Source: Campylobacteraceae bacterium
Lineage (GTDB): Bacteria > Campylobacterota > Campylobacteria > Campylobacterales > Sulfurovaceae
Assembly (NCBI GenBank): GCA_027076905.1
Contig: JALTGP010000259.1
Location: 1 to 41,457, forward strand
Reading direction: 5' to 3'
Length of the DNA stretch: 41,457 nucleotides
Shown here: positions 9,326-17,205 of the stretch, piece by piece
How positions within the stretch are numbered: position 1 is the first letter of the stretch
Layout: the number at the start of each line of letters is the position of its first letter
Made by a program: the position numbers and the translations under genes
The notes under the pieces: generated by a model
The model's database searches: none
What the model was told of the DNA's origin: nothing
Seen by the model: only the letters and a program-made list of their open reading frames with translations

Positions 9326-9434
9326 GGGAAAATAATATCTAAATAGTGATAAGTTATGAGAGATAAATGATAACTTCTAATCGTATAAAATATAAAAAAA
9401 GGGAAAAATATATCTGTATTAAAAGCTATCTGAG

Positions 9435-9481
9435 CATGAGAATCACTAATTAGAAATAGGGGAAAAGAAGTGACTCTCATG
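9435..9481. repeat. 12-bp inverted repeat, candidate operator
   Basis: CATGAGAATCAC (9435-9446) and GTGACTCTCATG (9470-9481) match as an inverted repeat in 11 of 12 positions with a 23-base spacer. It lies about 110 bp upstream of the minus-strand methyltransferase-like gene and 200 bp upstream of era. A paired regulator-binding site is the simplest reading. Confidence 0.4.
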
Positions 9482-9576
9482 GGGGTATTATAGGGTAGAA
9501 ACTTAAGAAAAAAGCTTAATTTTATAAAAAACTTAAAAAATATTTAATTATTTTATCTAAGATATTATTTTATATT

Positions 9577-9608
9577 ATAACCTATTGCAATTGAAATATT
9601 TAGGTTAT
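9577..9608. repeat. 8-bp inverted repeat upstream of era
   Basis: ATAACCTA (9577-9584) and TAGGTTAT (9601-9608) are perfect inverted repeats with a 16-base spacer, some 47 bp before the era -10 box. They may bind a dimeric regulator. Confidence 0.3.
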
Positions 9609-9654
9609 TTTTTATTAGTTGTTCTCTATTAAAAGTAGGCTATAGTGGGATATA

Positions 9655-9663
9655 TGCTATACT
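9655..9663 (+). promoter_or_regulatory. Extended -10 promoter of era
   Basis: TGCTATACT is an extended -10 element whose predicted start point (about 9670) leaves a leader of only 14-23 bases, depending on which ATG is used. Confidence 0.6.
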
Positions 9664-9692
9664 ACAAAAAAAATATAAAGTGAATGTATATA

Positions 9693-10583
9693 ATGAACAA
9701 AGAAACAAAATCAGGATTTATAGCCGTAGTGGGGCGACCAAACTCAGGTAAGAGTACACTTCTTAACTTTTTAGTAGGTGAAAAATTAGCGATGGTCTCT
9801 AAAAAAGCACAAGCTACGCGAAAACGGATGAATATTATTGTCATGCATGGGAAGCATCAGTTGATATTTGTGGATACTCCTGGGATTCATAAAAAAGAGC
9901 GTTTGATTAATGAGTTTATGTTAGAAGAGGCACTCAAAGCGATGGGTGATAGTGATTTGATTCTTTTTTTAGCTCCTATTACCGATAGACTTGATGAATA
10001 TGAGAAATTTTTGGCGTTAAAAGATAGTTCAAAGGTGAAGCATATTGTACTTCTTACTAAAATGGACCATGTTCCTCAGGGAAAAATTTTGGAGAAATTG
10101 GGAGAATATCAGAAGTATCAAGATAGGTTTGAGGCGATTATCCCCTTCTCTGTAAATAAAAAAGTAGGAAAAAAGCCTCTGCTTGATGAGGTCGTTAAGT
10201 ATCTTTCCCCCTCTCCTGCTCTCTTTGATACAGATATTACAACTACAGAGTTTGTTCGTGATATCTACAAGGAGTTGATTCGTGAATCTATTTTTGAGAA
10301 CCTCTCCGACGAGATACCGTATGAGTCGGATGTGACGATAGAGAAGATAGATGAAGCGGAGGATATTGACAGAATTTATGCTACTATAGTGGTAGAGAAA
10401 GAGACGCAAAAGGGTATTATTGTAGGAAATAAAGGAGAGGGAATTAAGCGTGTAGGGCGATTGGCTCGTCAACAACTTGAACTTTTTTCTGGGAAACGTA
10501 TCTATTTAGATTTGCACGTCTCAGTTAAGAAAGGATGGAGTAAATCGCGTGTAGGACTTGAAGATATGGGGTACATTTTCTAA
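9693..10583 (+). CDS. era: GTPase Era
   Basis: Era is an essential GTPase that binds the 3' end of 16S rRNA and acts in assembly of the 30S subunit. The protein shows the G1 P-loop GRPNSGKS, a switch I with KKAQATRKRM, the G3 DTPGIHK, the G4 TKMD and a C-terminal KH domain (IIVGNKGEGIKRVGRLAR). The length, about 296 residues, is normal. Two in-frame ATGs exist, 9684 and 9693. I prefer 9693: it gives the usual short Era N-terminus (MNKETKSGFIA), and a weak AAAGTGA lies 9 bases upstream, whereas 9684 has no ribosome-binding site. The gene stands alone, 156 bp ahead of the pilus operon. Confidence 0.96.
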   Translation: MNKETKSGFIAVVGRPNSGKSTLLNFLVGEKLAMVSKKAQATRKRMNIIVMHGKHQLIFVDTPGIHKKERLINEFMLEEALKAMGDSDLILFLAPITDRLDEYEKFLALKDSSKVKHIVLLTKMDHVPQGKILEKLGEYQKYQDRFEAIIPFSVNKKVGKKPLLDEVVKYLSPSPALFDTDITTTEFVRDIYKELIRESIFENLSDEIPYESDVTIEKIDEAEDIDRIYATIVVEKETQKGIIVGNKGEGIKRVGRLARQQLELFSGKRIYLDLHVSVKKGWSKSRVGLEDMGYIF

Positions 10584-10715
10584 TTAAATATAATTTTTGC
10601 TCTTTAAATTCTCAAAACATATTGCAATAAAATATATTGTGTTTTTTATTAATCTACTATTTTAGTTTTATATTCTTAATACAAGCTTACAAGCTTATAT
10701 TAATAAAATAATTAA

Positions 10716-10721
10716 TATAAT
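10716..10721 (+). promoter_or_regulatory. Candidate -10 box of the msh-like operon
   Basis: TATAAT lies 18 bp before the first ATG of the nine-gene operon in an AT-rich 156-bp spacer. Because the spacer is so AT-rich, other -10 matches cannot be excluded. Confidence 0.4.
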
Positions 10722-10739
10722 AGTTAAAATTATTATGGA

Positions 10740-12290
10740 ATGGTAAAATTAACAATTATGTCAATAGAAATTGTAGACCCAAGAATTAAAAAATATAAAA
10801 AAATTATTACCGTCAATCCTTATATAGATGAAGCGTACGAATACAAAGATAAAACACTTAAAGCTGTAGAGAAGCTAGAGTTTAATAAAAATTTTGTGAT
10901 ATCGTATGTGACTAATAGAGATATGATTATTGCCTCTTTTGATTTGGGGTATGATGTTGACGCAGAAGAGATATATGATTTGATATATATGAAAGCCTAT
11001 GATGAATTGGGCTTGGACCCCGAAAAAGAGTACAGTATTCATCATCAAAAGGCTGAGGTTAATAAGGATAGTAATGTTTATAACCTGTTTATAACAGAGC
11101 CAGAAATTATAGAAAGAACACTTCAATCCACGTTAGAAGCAACAAAATATATAGATTTACTGCTTCCTGCACCACTTCTTTTTCAAACTCTTTATAGTAA
11201 CGAGACATTAGAGAGTAGTGAAGCACACTGTTTTATCTATTTTTCCCTGCAAGACTCATTTGTTACCATCTACAGAGATGGAAAATTTCTCTATTCAAAA
11301 TCATTAGAGTACTCTTTGGAGCAAATATATGAGAAATATTGTGCTTTAATTGGTGAAAAAGTTGATAAAAAAGAGTTTTTTGAAACGTTAGAGTCAGAGG
11401 GATTAAAAGCCACAAACTCTAGTTATCAACAGAACCTTATGAAGCTTTTCTCTGAGATATTTCTACAGATAAATGATATTATTATTTATACTAAACGGGC
11501 ATATAATATAGATACGATTGGTAAACTTTTTTTAGGTTCGGTCAAGAGTCCAATTATCGGTTTAGGAGATTATGGGTATAACTATTTGGGTATTCCTACT
11601 TTTAATTTAGATTTTAAGTTTGATATGAAAAATGATGAGTGGTATGTTGACCAGTTTCAATATATGATGGTTCAATCAGGATTGGATTATCTTCAAACTC
11701 CTGCCAAGATTGTTAATTTAAGCACGACTCCTAGAGCTCCTGTTTTTTCCAAACGGGCAAGTGGACAGTTTATTATTGCGACGCTTTTCTCCTCGTTAGC
11801 AGCACTCTCTTGGCCTCTCTCTTATCTTATTATCTCCTATACAAATGATGCTACCAATCTTATTTTGACATCAAAGGATAATGAGTTAAAAAAGATAGAT
11901 GATAAATATAAAAAAATCTTAGGGGAAAAGCAAAAGGAGATTCAGTCGAAGAAAAAGGAGTTTTCTCGATTGAGCACACTTTTTGATGGAAAAGCAAAAA
12001 CCTTGACCGCCATCTATAATAAAAAAGTTGATTATCATCTAAAGTCACAATTTCTATTTGATTTTGCTACTGATTTAACGGCTCATGAGGTTCAAGTTGA
12101 GAAAATTATCTCTTCTGCGGATAAGTATACCTTGCATTTGGTAAGTTATGATGAAAAAAAATTAACAAAATATATTAAATTTATTTCTAAAAAATATTTT
12201 GATGAGATAAGTAAAATAGATATTCATCGTATTGAGATGAACAGTATGGATACCAAATATAGAGGTATTTTGGAAGTGGGGTACAGATAA
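10740..12290 (+). CDS. mshI: Pilus assembly protein, PilM-PilN-like fusion (MshI)
   Basis: The 516-residue protein is built like a PilM-type cytoplasmic domain (about residues 1-320, actin-like ATPase fold inferred from position and size only) joined to a PilN-type part. The latter has VNLSTTPRAP at 325-334, resembling the PilN N-terminal INLLP-type peptide that docks into PilM. It continues with one membrane segment at 342-367, a charged coiled coil (about 375-420) and a periplasmic ferredoxin-like end. It would build the inner-membrane platform linking the cytoplasmic ATPase to the periplasm. A second ATG at 10758 (MSIEIVDP) is an equally good start; neither has a clear ribosome-binding site. 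It is first in an operon with the Vibrio msh gene order. Confidence 0.7.
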   Translation: MVKLTIMSIEIVDPRIKKYKKIITVNPYIDEAYEYKDKTLKAVEKLEFNKNFVISYVTNRDMIIASFDLGYDVDAEEIYDLIYMKAYDELGLDPEKEYSIHHQKAEVNKDSNVYNLFITEPEIIERTLQSTLEATKYIDLLLPAPLLFQTLYSNETLESSEAHCFIYFSLQDSFVTIYRDGKFLYSKSLEYSLEQIYEKYCALIGEKVDKKEFFETLESEGLKATNSSYQQNLMKLFSEIFLQINDIIIYTKRAYNIDTIGKLFLGSVKSPIIGLGDYGYNYLGIPTFNLDFKFDMKNDEWYVDQFQYMMVQSGLDYLQTPAKIVNLSTTPRAPVFSKRASGQFIIATLFSSLAALSWPLSYLIISYTNDATNLILTSKDNELKKIDDKYKKILGEKQKEIQSKKKEFSRLSTLFDGKAKTLTAIYNKKVDYHLKSQFLFDFATDLTAHEVQVEKIISSADKYTLHLVSYDEKKLTKYIKFISKKYFDEISKIDIHRIEMNSMDTKYRGILEVGYR

Positions 12291-12934
12291 TGAACAGTTT
12301 TTTAGAGAGTTTAGACAATGCATTCAAGGATAAAGGGGAGAATGAAAAGTGGATGATGATTGGTATGATTGTACTGGTGATTGGATATCTAGCATACAGT
12401 CTTTTTTTGCCCTATGCAGAGGAGGAGAAAAATCGTTCTGAAAATAGTAAAAAAATACTCCAAAAGAGTATTGCCAAACATAAGCAGTATATCTTTTCTA
12501 TTACCGTGAATGGTGATAGAAATTTTTATGTTAATAAATATAGCAAGGATATCTCTAATTTAGAAAAAAATATTTTACAATCAAATGCTGATATTAATTT
12601 TATTACTTCTCAGTTAGATGAACTATCACCTTTGCTTTTTAATAAAAAAAGCTGGTCAAAATTTCTAAATAGTCTTACCAATCAAGCTAAAGAGCAGGGG
12701 GTAGATATTAAATATATTGAAAATGATTATGTGGACAATGATGGAAGTTTTGGACATATATTGGAGATTGGTATTGGTTGTGAGGGAGAGTATAAAAATA
12801 TTGTGAAATTTATTAATAAAATAGAGAAAAATATTTTAGTAACTGATGTCTATGCCAATAGTATTTATATGGATGAAAATTTAACAAAGACCTTTTCGGA
12901 TATAAACGTTTCAGTATGGGGGATTAATCACTAA
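12290..12934 (+). CDS. mshJ: PilO-like inner-membrane platform protein (MshJ)
   Basis: This 214-residue bitopic protein has a short cytoplasmic tail, a membrane segment at about 22-42, a coiled-coil stretch (about 43-110) and a compact C-terminal periplasmic domain. That is the architecture of PilO/MshJ, which pairs with the PilN-like part of the preceding protein. Sequence identity within this family is always low, so the call rests on architecture and position. The ATG overlaps the upstream stop (TAATG), so translation is coupled. Confidence 0.7.
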   Translation: MNSFLESLDNAFKDKGENEKWMMIGMIVLVIGYLAYSLFLPYAEEEKNRSENSKKILQKSIAKHKQYIFSITVNGDRNFYVNKYSKDISNLEKNILQSNADINFITSQLDELSPLLFNKKSWSKFLNSLTNQAKEQGVDIKYIENDYVDNDGSFGHILEIGIGCEGEYKNIVKFINKIEKNILVTDVYANSIYMDENLTKTFSDINVSVWGINH

Positions 12935-13365
12935 TGAAAAAGACAGTTATACTATTTACATTCACTTTTTTTTCTCTTCTTCATGCTGGAAGATTAAGTC
13001 ATACCGAGATTAAAATCATGGTTGAAAAAATAAAACATCAACGTGACGGAATTGAAATTTCGGTATTAGAGACAACACCAAATCCTTTTGCTATTAAAGA
13101 GAAGGTAGAAGAGGAGATTAAAAAAGCTAAAATAGAAGTAAAGAAAGAGGTTAAAAAAGAGGTTGTTTATCATCTCACTGCCATTCTAAACCATTCTGCA
13201 TTTATTGATGGTAAGTGGTACAAGGTGGGTGATAAAATTGGGGTATTTATTTTGGTCTCTATCAACTATGATACGGTTGACCTAAAATCAAAAAAAGAGC
13301 AGAAAAAGCTCTCTATTAAAAAAGAAAAAAGAAAATTTATATTAAATAAAGGGGATCCTAAATGA
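12934..13365 (+). CDS. mshK: PilP-like periplasmic protein (MshK)
   Basis: The 143-residue protein has a cleavable signal peptide (about 1-18, ending LLHAG). A Lys/Glu-rich linker (about 60-90) leads to a small C-terminal domain with YHLTAILNHSAFIDGKWYKVG, the pattern of the PilP/GspC homology region (hydrophobic strand, then a residue pair, then 'G..YKVGD'). It would link the inner-membrane platform to the secretin. The stop-start TAATG overlap with mshJ and the ATGA overlap with the secretin gene indicate tight coupling. Confidence 0.7.
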   Translation: MKKTVILFTFTFFSLLHAGRLSHTEIKIMVEKIKHQRDGIEISVLETTPNPFAIKEKVEEEIKKAKIEVKKEVKKEVVYHLTAILNHSAFIDGKWYKVGDKIGVFILVSINYDTVDLKSKKEQKKLSIKKEKRKFILNKGDPK

Positions 13366-14906
13366 TAAGATTCATCAAGAAATTAAAAAATATTTTACTA
13401 TCATTATTCATTCTACTCGTAAGTTTAGAGACATTAGAGGCAAACTCATGCTCAACGCAGATGTTTACGGTTACATTAAATAGTTCACTGACTTATGGTG
13501 ATGTTGTTGAGAATTTAGCAGATGAGTGTGGATTGACACTGCTTGTTAAAGATGAAGAAGCAAAAAAAAGATTGCAAGAGAATCTTTATTATGTTAAGTT
13601 AAAAGATGCATCTTTAGAAGAGTTTCTAGATATAATTTTGCGTGAAAATGATATCAATTATGATTTGCGTGGAAACAGACTTAGAATCAGCTATTTAAAG
13701 ACTGAAACATTTCATTTGGATTATATTTCAGGCTCTCGTGTGGGAAAAAGTAATGCACATGTTACCATTGCAAACAATTCAGGAGGAGGTGAGAGTTCAG
13801 GAGGTAAAGGCGATTCGTCAGCTACCTCAGGCTCTAAAACAGGTGTTTCGATAGAGAGTAATGATAATTTTAAATTTTGGTCTAAAATAGGTGTGGAGTT
13901 ACATAGCCTTCTTAATCGTCCTGAAGATAGATATAAGGCACCTGCACCAATTATCAACCAAGAGGCAGGTATGATTACGGTCACAGGAACACCAAAACAG
14001 TTAGCACGGATATCTAGTTATATCATCGAAATATCATCACAATTAAAAAACCAAGTTTTAATTGATGTTAAAATTTTGAGTGTAACTTTTGATGATAGTA
14101 GTACCACAGGTATTGATTGGTCTCAGCTCTATAGTCTACAAAACATGGCAATATCAACATTTAATCTTGCTAAACATAATATTACAGGTTTAGAGTGGAG
14201 CAAGGATTCAGGTGCTGGAGGAACAACCTTTGATAATGTCTCCCTTGGAAAAGATGGTATGCCCAATGGAGGTGCATTAATTGCAGAGAGTAGCACAAAG
14301 CTAAATGAGGTAATAAAGTTTTTAAAGACACAGGGTGATGTTCGCTCTATCTCAAATCCTAAAGTATTGACACTTAATAATCAACCAGCATTAATATCTG
14401 TAGGGAATGAGCTTTTTTATAAGATTCAATCTAGTGCAGTTATACAGAGTAGTGGAGGTGGAGCATCTTCAACACAAGGGGAGACAATTGATTCGGTATT
14501 TGCAGGAATCTTATTGGATATTACTCCTGAGATATCAGCAGATGGGTCAATCACATTAAAGATAAACCCATCTATCTCAGATACCTTGGATACTGTAGAG
14601 AAAGGAAGTGGTGGTTCAAGAGATATTCCACCAGATTTATCACGAAAACAGATTTCATCCGTGGTTACAATACAGGATGGTCAACATGTTATCTTGGGAG
14701 GACTTATCTCTTCTAAAACAGGAGTTAAAGTCTCTAAAGTCCCTCTTCTAGGTGATTTGCCATTACTTGACCAACTTTTTAAAAGAGAAGTTAAGATTGA
14801 TAGGGTGGAGGAGCTTGTTCTTATTTTAACGCCTCATATTATAAAAAAGAATCAAGAGTTGTCACTATCAGAATTGGGGTATCGAAAGTTACAAGAGCAT
14901 GAGTAA
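13362..14906 (+). CDS. mshL: Secretin, outer-membrane pilus/secretion channel (MshL)
   Basis: The 514-residue protein has a signal peptide (about 1-27) and an N-terminal secretin/TonB short domain (about 37-110). A Ser/Gly-rich linker at about 145-165 follows, then an N1-type domain, and the C-terminal secretin barrel from about 225 onward. Barrel signatures include VLIDVKILSVTF, SNPKVLTLNNQPA, a VPLLGDLPLLDQLFK segment and the terminal LVLILTPHII. It forms the multimeric outer-membrane pore for the pilus or secreted pseudopilus substrate. It is the clearest marker of the system. No lipobox is seen, so a separate pilotin may be needed. Confidence 0.93.
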   Translation: MIRFIKKLKNILLSLFILLVSLETLEANSCSTQMFTVTLNSSLTYGDVVENLADECGLTLLVKDEEAKKRLQENLYYVKLKDASLEEFLDIILRENDINYDLRGNRLRISYLKTETFHLDYISGSRVGKSNAHVTIANNSGGGESSGGKGDSSATSGSKTGVSIESNDNFKFWSKIGVELHSLLNRPEDRYKAPAPIINQEAGMITVTGTPKQLARISSYIIEISSQLKNQVLIDVKILSVTFDDSSTTGIDWSQLYSLQNMAISTFNLAKHNITGLEWSKDSGAGGTTFDNVSLGKDGMPNGGALIAESSTKLNEVIKFLKTQGDVRSISNPKVLTLNNQPALISVGNELFYKIQSSAVIQSSGGGASSTQGETIDSVFAGILLDITPEISADGSITLKINPSISDTLDTVEKGSGGSRDIPPDLSRKQISSVVTIQDGQHVILGGLISSKTGVKVSKVPLLGDLPLLDQLFKREVKIDRVEELVLILTPHIIKKNQELSLSELGYRKLQEHE

Positions 14907-15708
14907 ATATAGAGAGATAAAAAACCTTTTTCTTGACTCGCTTGATAGTGAAAATTATGTAGAGTTAGAGTCTATGTCCTATAACTATCAGGTTTTAGAG
15001 GATAGTTTGGATAAACCACTTAAAATGATACTCCTCTTTGGACGACCAGGTACAGGGAAGAGCATGACCTTGACACGACTCTATAATGACCTAAAAGAGA
15101 AGCGAGATATTCACTATTTTGATGCACCTATTTTAAGTGAAAAAGAGTTTTTAAAAAGTATCTATGAGGCGATGTCTTCTCAAACTATCCCACAAAATAT
15201 GAAAGTAAACTTTGATGGACTTTTAAAATATTGTCAAAAACAAAGAGGTCAAAGAGATGTGGTCTTTTTACTTGATGAGTGTCAGCTTTATAGCGAAGAG
15301 TTGATGGAGAAGATACGACTTCTCTCTGATACTAGAGTAGTTAAATTTGTTATTACTTTACATAAGACAGACAATGAGGATATTATTGCAAAAGAGCATT
15401 TTAAAACTCGTATATGGGAGGTAATAGAGCTTAAAAATGTAACAGAGGATGATTTGGGAGTATATATTCAAAAAAAACTAATGCAAAAAGGTTTTGTTGA
15501 GGTGGCTAACTCCATAAGCAAAAAAAATATTAAGTTTATATATCGTCATACCCAAGGAAATTTTAGAGAAACTAACAAATTTCTCTATATCGCTTTTAAT
15601 ATCTATGAATATTATGAGAAAAATCAATCACAAAAGATAGAAAGTAATAAGTTTTCTAAAAAAATTCTTGAGATGACAGCTTTAAAATTAGGATACTTAC
15701 ATGATTAA
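14899..15708 (+). CDS. mshM: AAA ATPase, ExeA/MshM type
   Basis: The 269-residue cytoplasmic ATPase has Walker A GRPGTGKS (48-55), Walker B FLLDEC with D126-E127, and a C-terminal helical lid with HTQGNFRETNKF. ExeA/MshM proteins help place or assemble the secretin through the cell wall. Unlike ExeA it lacks a membrane segment and a peptidoglycan-binding domain, as MshM also does. It overlaps the secretin gene by 8 bases and the next gene by 8 bases. Confidence 0.85.
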   Translation: MSKYREIKNLFLDSLDSENYVELESMSYNYQVLEDSLDKPLKMILLFGRPGTGKSMTLTRLYNDLKEKRDIHYFDAPILSEKEFLKSIYEAMSSQTIPQNMKVNFDGLLKYCQKQRGQRDVVFLLDECQLYSEELMEKIRLLSDTRVVKFVITLHKTDNEDIIAKEHFKTRIWEVIELKNVTEDDLGVYIQKKLMQKGFVEVANSISKKNIKFIYRHTQGNFRETNKFLYIAFNIYEYYEKNQSQKIESNKFSKKILEMTALKLGYLHD

Positions 15709-16633
15709 TACTATTGAACTTGAAAAACGTTGGTTACGTTATAAAACAAAAATTTATAGATCGCTTTTTTTTATAATCTTTTTTGTACTGTCTATACCCT
15801 ACCTCTCTTATTATCTTTTTCAACAATACACATTAATAATAGCAAAAGAAAAAATAGTAAAAGAGAAGAATATATCTAAAGTTAATAGAGATGATGAACA
15901 GATGAATCTCAAAGGTGAGTTGAGACCCAAAGTAGAGAATAAGGTAGAGAATATTAATGATGTTGTTCTCACTCCCTCTATTCCCATTATAGATTTTAAC
16001 AATGAGAAGCAGATGGATAGGGTTTCTGAGAAAAAAAAAATTGAACAAAATAGAGTAGAAGATAAAAAAAATGAGCAAGAAAAAGCAGAGAAAAGTAGAG
16101 TAGAAAAAAAACAGGCATATCGTCAGAGGATAGCAAAACTTAGAGCTTTGAAGAGAAAAAGAGCGTCAGAAAAAAAATTATCAAAGAGAAAACTATCAGA
16201 GAAAAAATTCTCAGAGAAGAGAAAGCTTATAAAAGCCAAAGGCTCTTCTGCACTTACTTCTAGGGACTTGGGTGTTGTAAATGGCATGGATATTGATAGA
16301 AAAGAGAGTAAAAAAATAACTTTTCATACAACAAGTAATAACTATCTTTCAATAATGAAAAGAAAATTTGAGAAAAATAAGAACTCTAGAGAGGCGATAC
16401 TAATAGCCAAGGTGTATTATAAAGCAGGAAATTATGTTGAGTCTGAAAAGTGGGCATTAATCGCTAATAATCTAGATAAAAATAGTGAAGAGAGTTGGTT
16501 TCTCTTTGCTAAATCAAAAGTGAAGCTTGGAAAAAAACGAGAGGCATTAAAAATATTAATCTCTTATCATAAAAAAACAAAATCACTCCAAGCAAAAGAG
16601 TTAATAAATAAGATTCAATCAAGGAGTATTTGA
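15701..16633 (+). CDS. mshN: TPR-containing membrane protein (MshN-like)
   Basis: The 310-residue protein has one membrane segment at about 21-45. A long, strongly charged Lys/Glu/Arg linker (about 100-190) with short repeats such as SEKKLSKRKLSEKKFSEKRK is followed by a C-terminal pair of TPR-like helices (about 225-300: YKAGNYVESEKWALIANNLD and the next unit). It has the same layout and operon position as MshN. The linker could span the periplasm towards peptidoglycan. The stop overlaps the next start (TGATG). Confidence 0.7.
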   Translation: MINTIELEKRWLRYKTKIYRSLFFIIFFVLSIPYLSYYLFQQYTLIIAKEKIVKEKNISKVNRDDEQMNLKGELRPKVENKVENINDVVLTPSIPIIDFNNEKQMDRVSEKKKIEQNRVEDKKNEQEKAEKSRVEKKQAYRQRIAKLRALKRKRASEKKLSKRKLSEKKFSEKRKLIKAKGSSALTSRDLGVVNGMDIDRKESKKITFHTTSNNYLSIMKRKFEKNKNSREAILIAKVYYKAGNYVESEKWALIANNLDKNSEESWFLFAKSKVKLGKKREALKILISYHKKTKSLQAKELINKIQSRSI

Positions 16634-17196
16634 TGAAAAAAATATTTTTATATCTGCTGTTATCTTTGTCTGTTTTTGCTTCAAACTTGTCAGATATCTA
16701 TAAACTTTATGAGAAACAGGAGTATGACAAGGGGTGTGATTATGGTGAAAAATATTATACAAAAAATATAGACAATGAAAAATATTTGACTTTTTATGGA
16801 CTCTCTTGTTTGGAGACAAATAGTATTGGTCGTTTGGCTCAACCTATGGTAAAACTAGATGGAAGCAGAGAACTCCGTGAGACAGCAAGTTATTTTGCAA
16901 CTATTTTATTACAAAAACAGCTAATGAAACAATTTTTAATTGATGGTAAAGAGCTTGGTAGTTTACGGCTTCCAAAGACAGGTTTTGTACTCTCTCAAAT
17001 ATTTAATCTTTTTGTAAAAAAAGAGTATGTTACAAAAAAAGATTCTATAAAAGAGAATATCTATATTTTAGTAGATAAAGACAAAAAAGATATTAGATAT
17101 GAGGTTTACATTAAAGAGCATGAAAAAAATAGAAATTATATGATTATAGATATTTATCAAAATGATAAATTTACCAAACGTTATCAGTACAATTAG
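16633..17196 (+). CDS. Small secreted protein of the pilus operon, unknown function
   Basis: I do not recognise this 187-residue protein. It has a typical signal peptide (about 1-18, ending VFAS) and two cysteines in the mature part (GCDYGEKYY and GLSCLET) that could form a disulfide. The N-terminus looks like a single TPR-type helix pair. The ATG at 16633 is set by AAGGAG six bases upstream (16621-16626) and overlaps the stop of the MshN-like gene. It is inserted between mshN and mshE, a place where Vibrio msh operons have no gene, so a lineage-specific periplasmic accessory, possibly a secretin pilotin, is a reasonable guess. Confidence 0.75.
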   Translation: MKKIFLYLLLSLSVFASNLSDIYKLYEKQEYDKGCDYGEKYYTKNIDNEKYLTFYGLSCLETNSIGRLAQPMVKLDGSRELRETASYFATILLQKQLMKQFLIDGKELGSLRLPKTGFVLSQIFNLFVKKEYVTKKDSIKENIYILVDKDKKDIRYEVYIKEHEKNRNYMIIDIYQNDKFTKRYQYN

Positions 17197-17205
17197 GAGA
17201 GTATT

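Larger units (their letters stand above)
9326..9683. other. Divergent intergenic region upstream of era
   Basis: This 358-bp spacer has no ORF or RNA gene that I can recognise. It holds two inverted repeats (9435-9481 and 9577-9608), very AT-rich DNA with A- and T-tracts between about 9500 and 9575, and the era promoter near its right end. Confidence 0.6.

Noticed and set aside
9435-9481. Intrinsic terminator
   Set aside because: The stem has a 23-base spacer and no T-tract, and both flanking genes are transcribed away from it.
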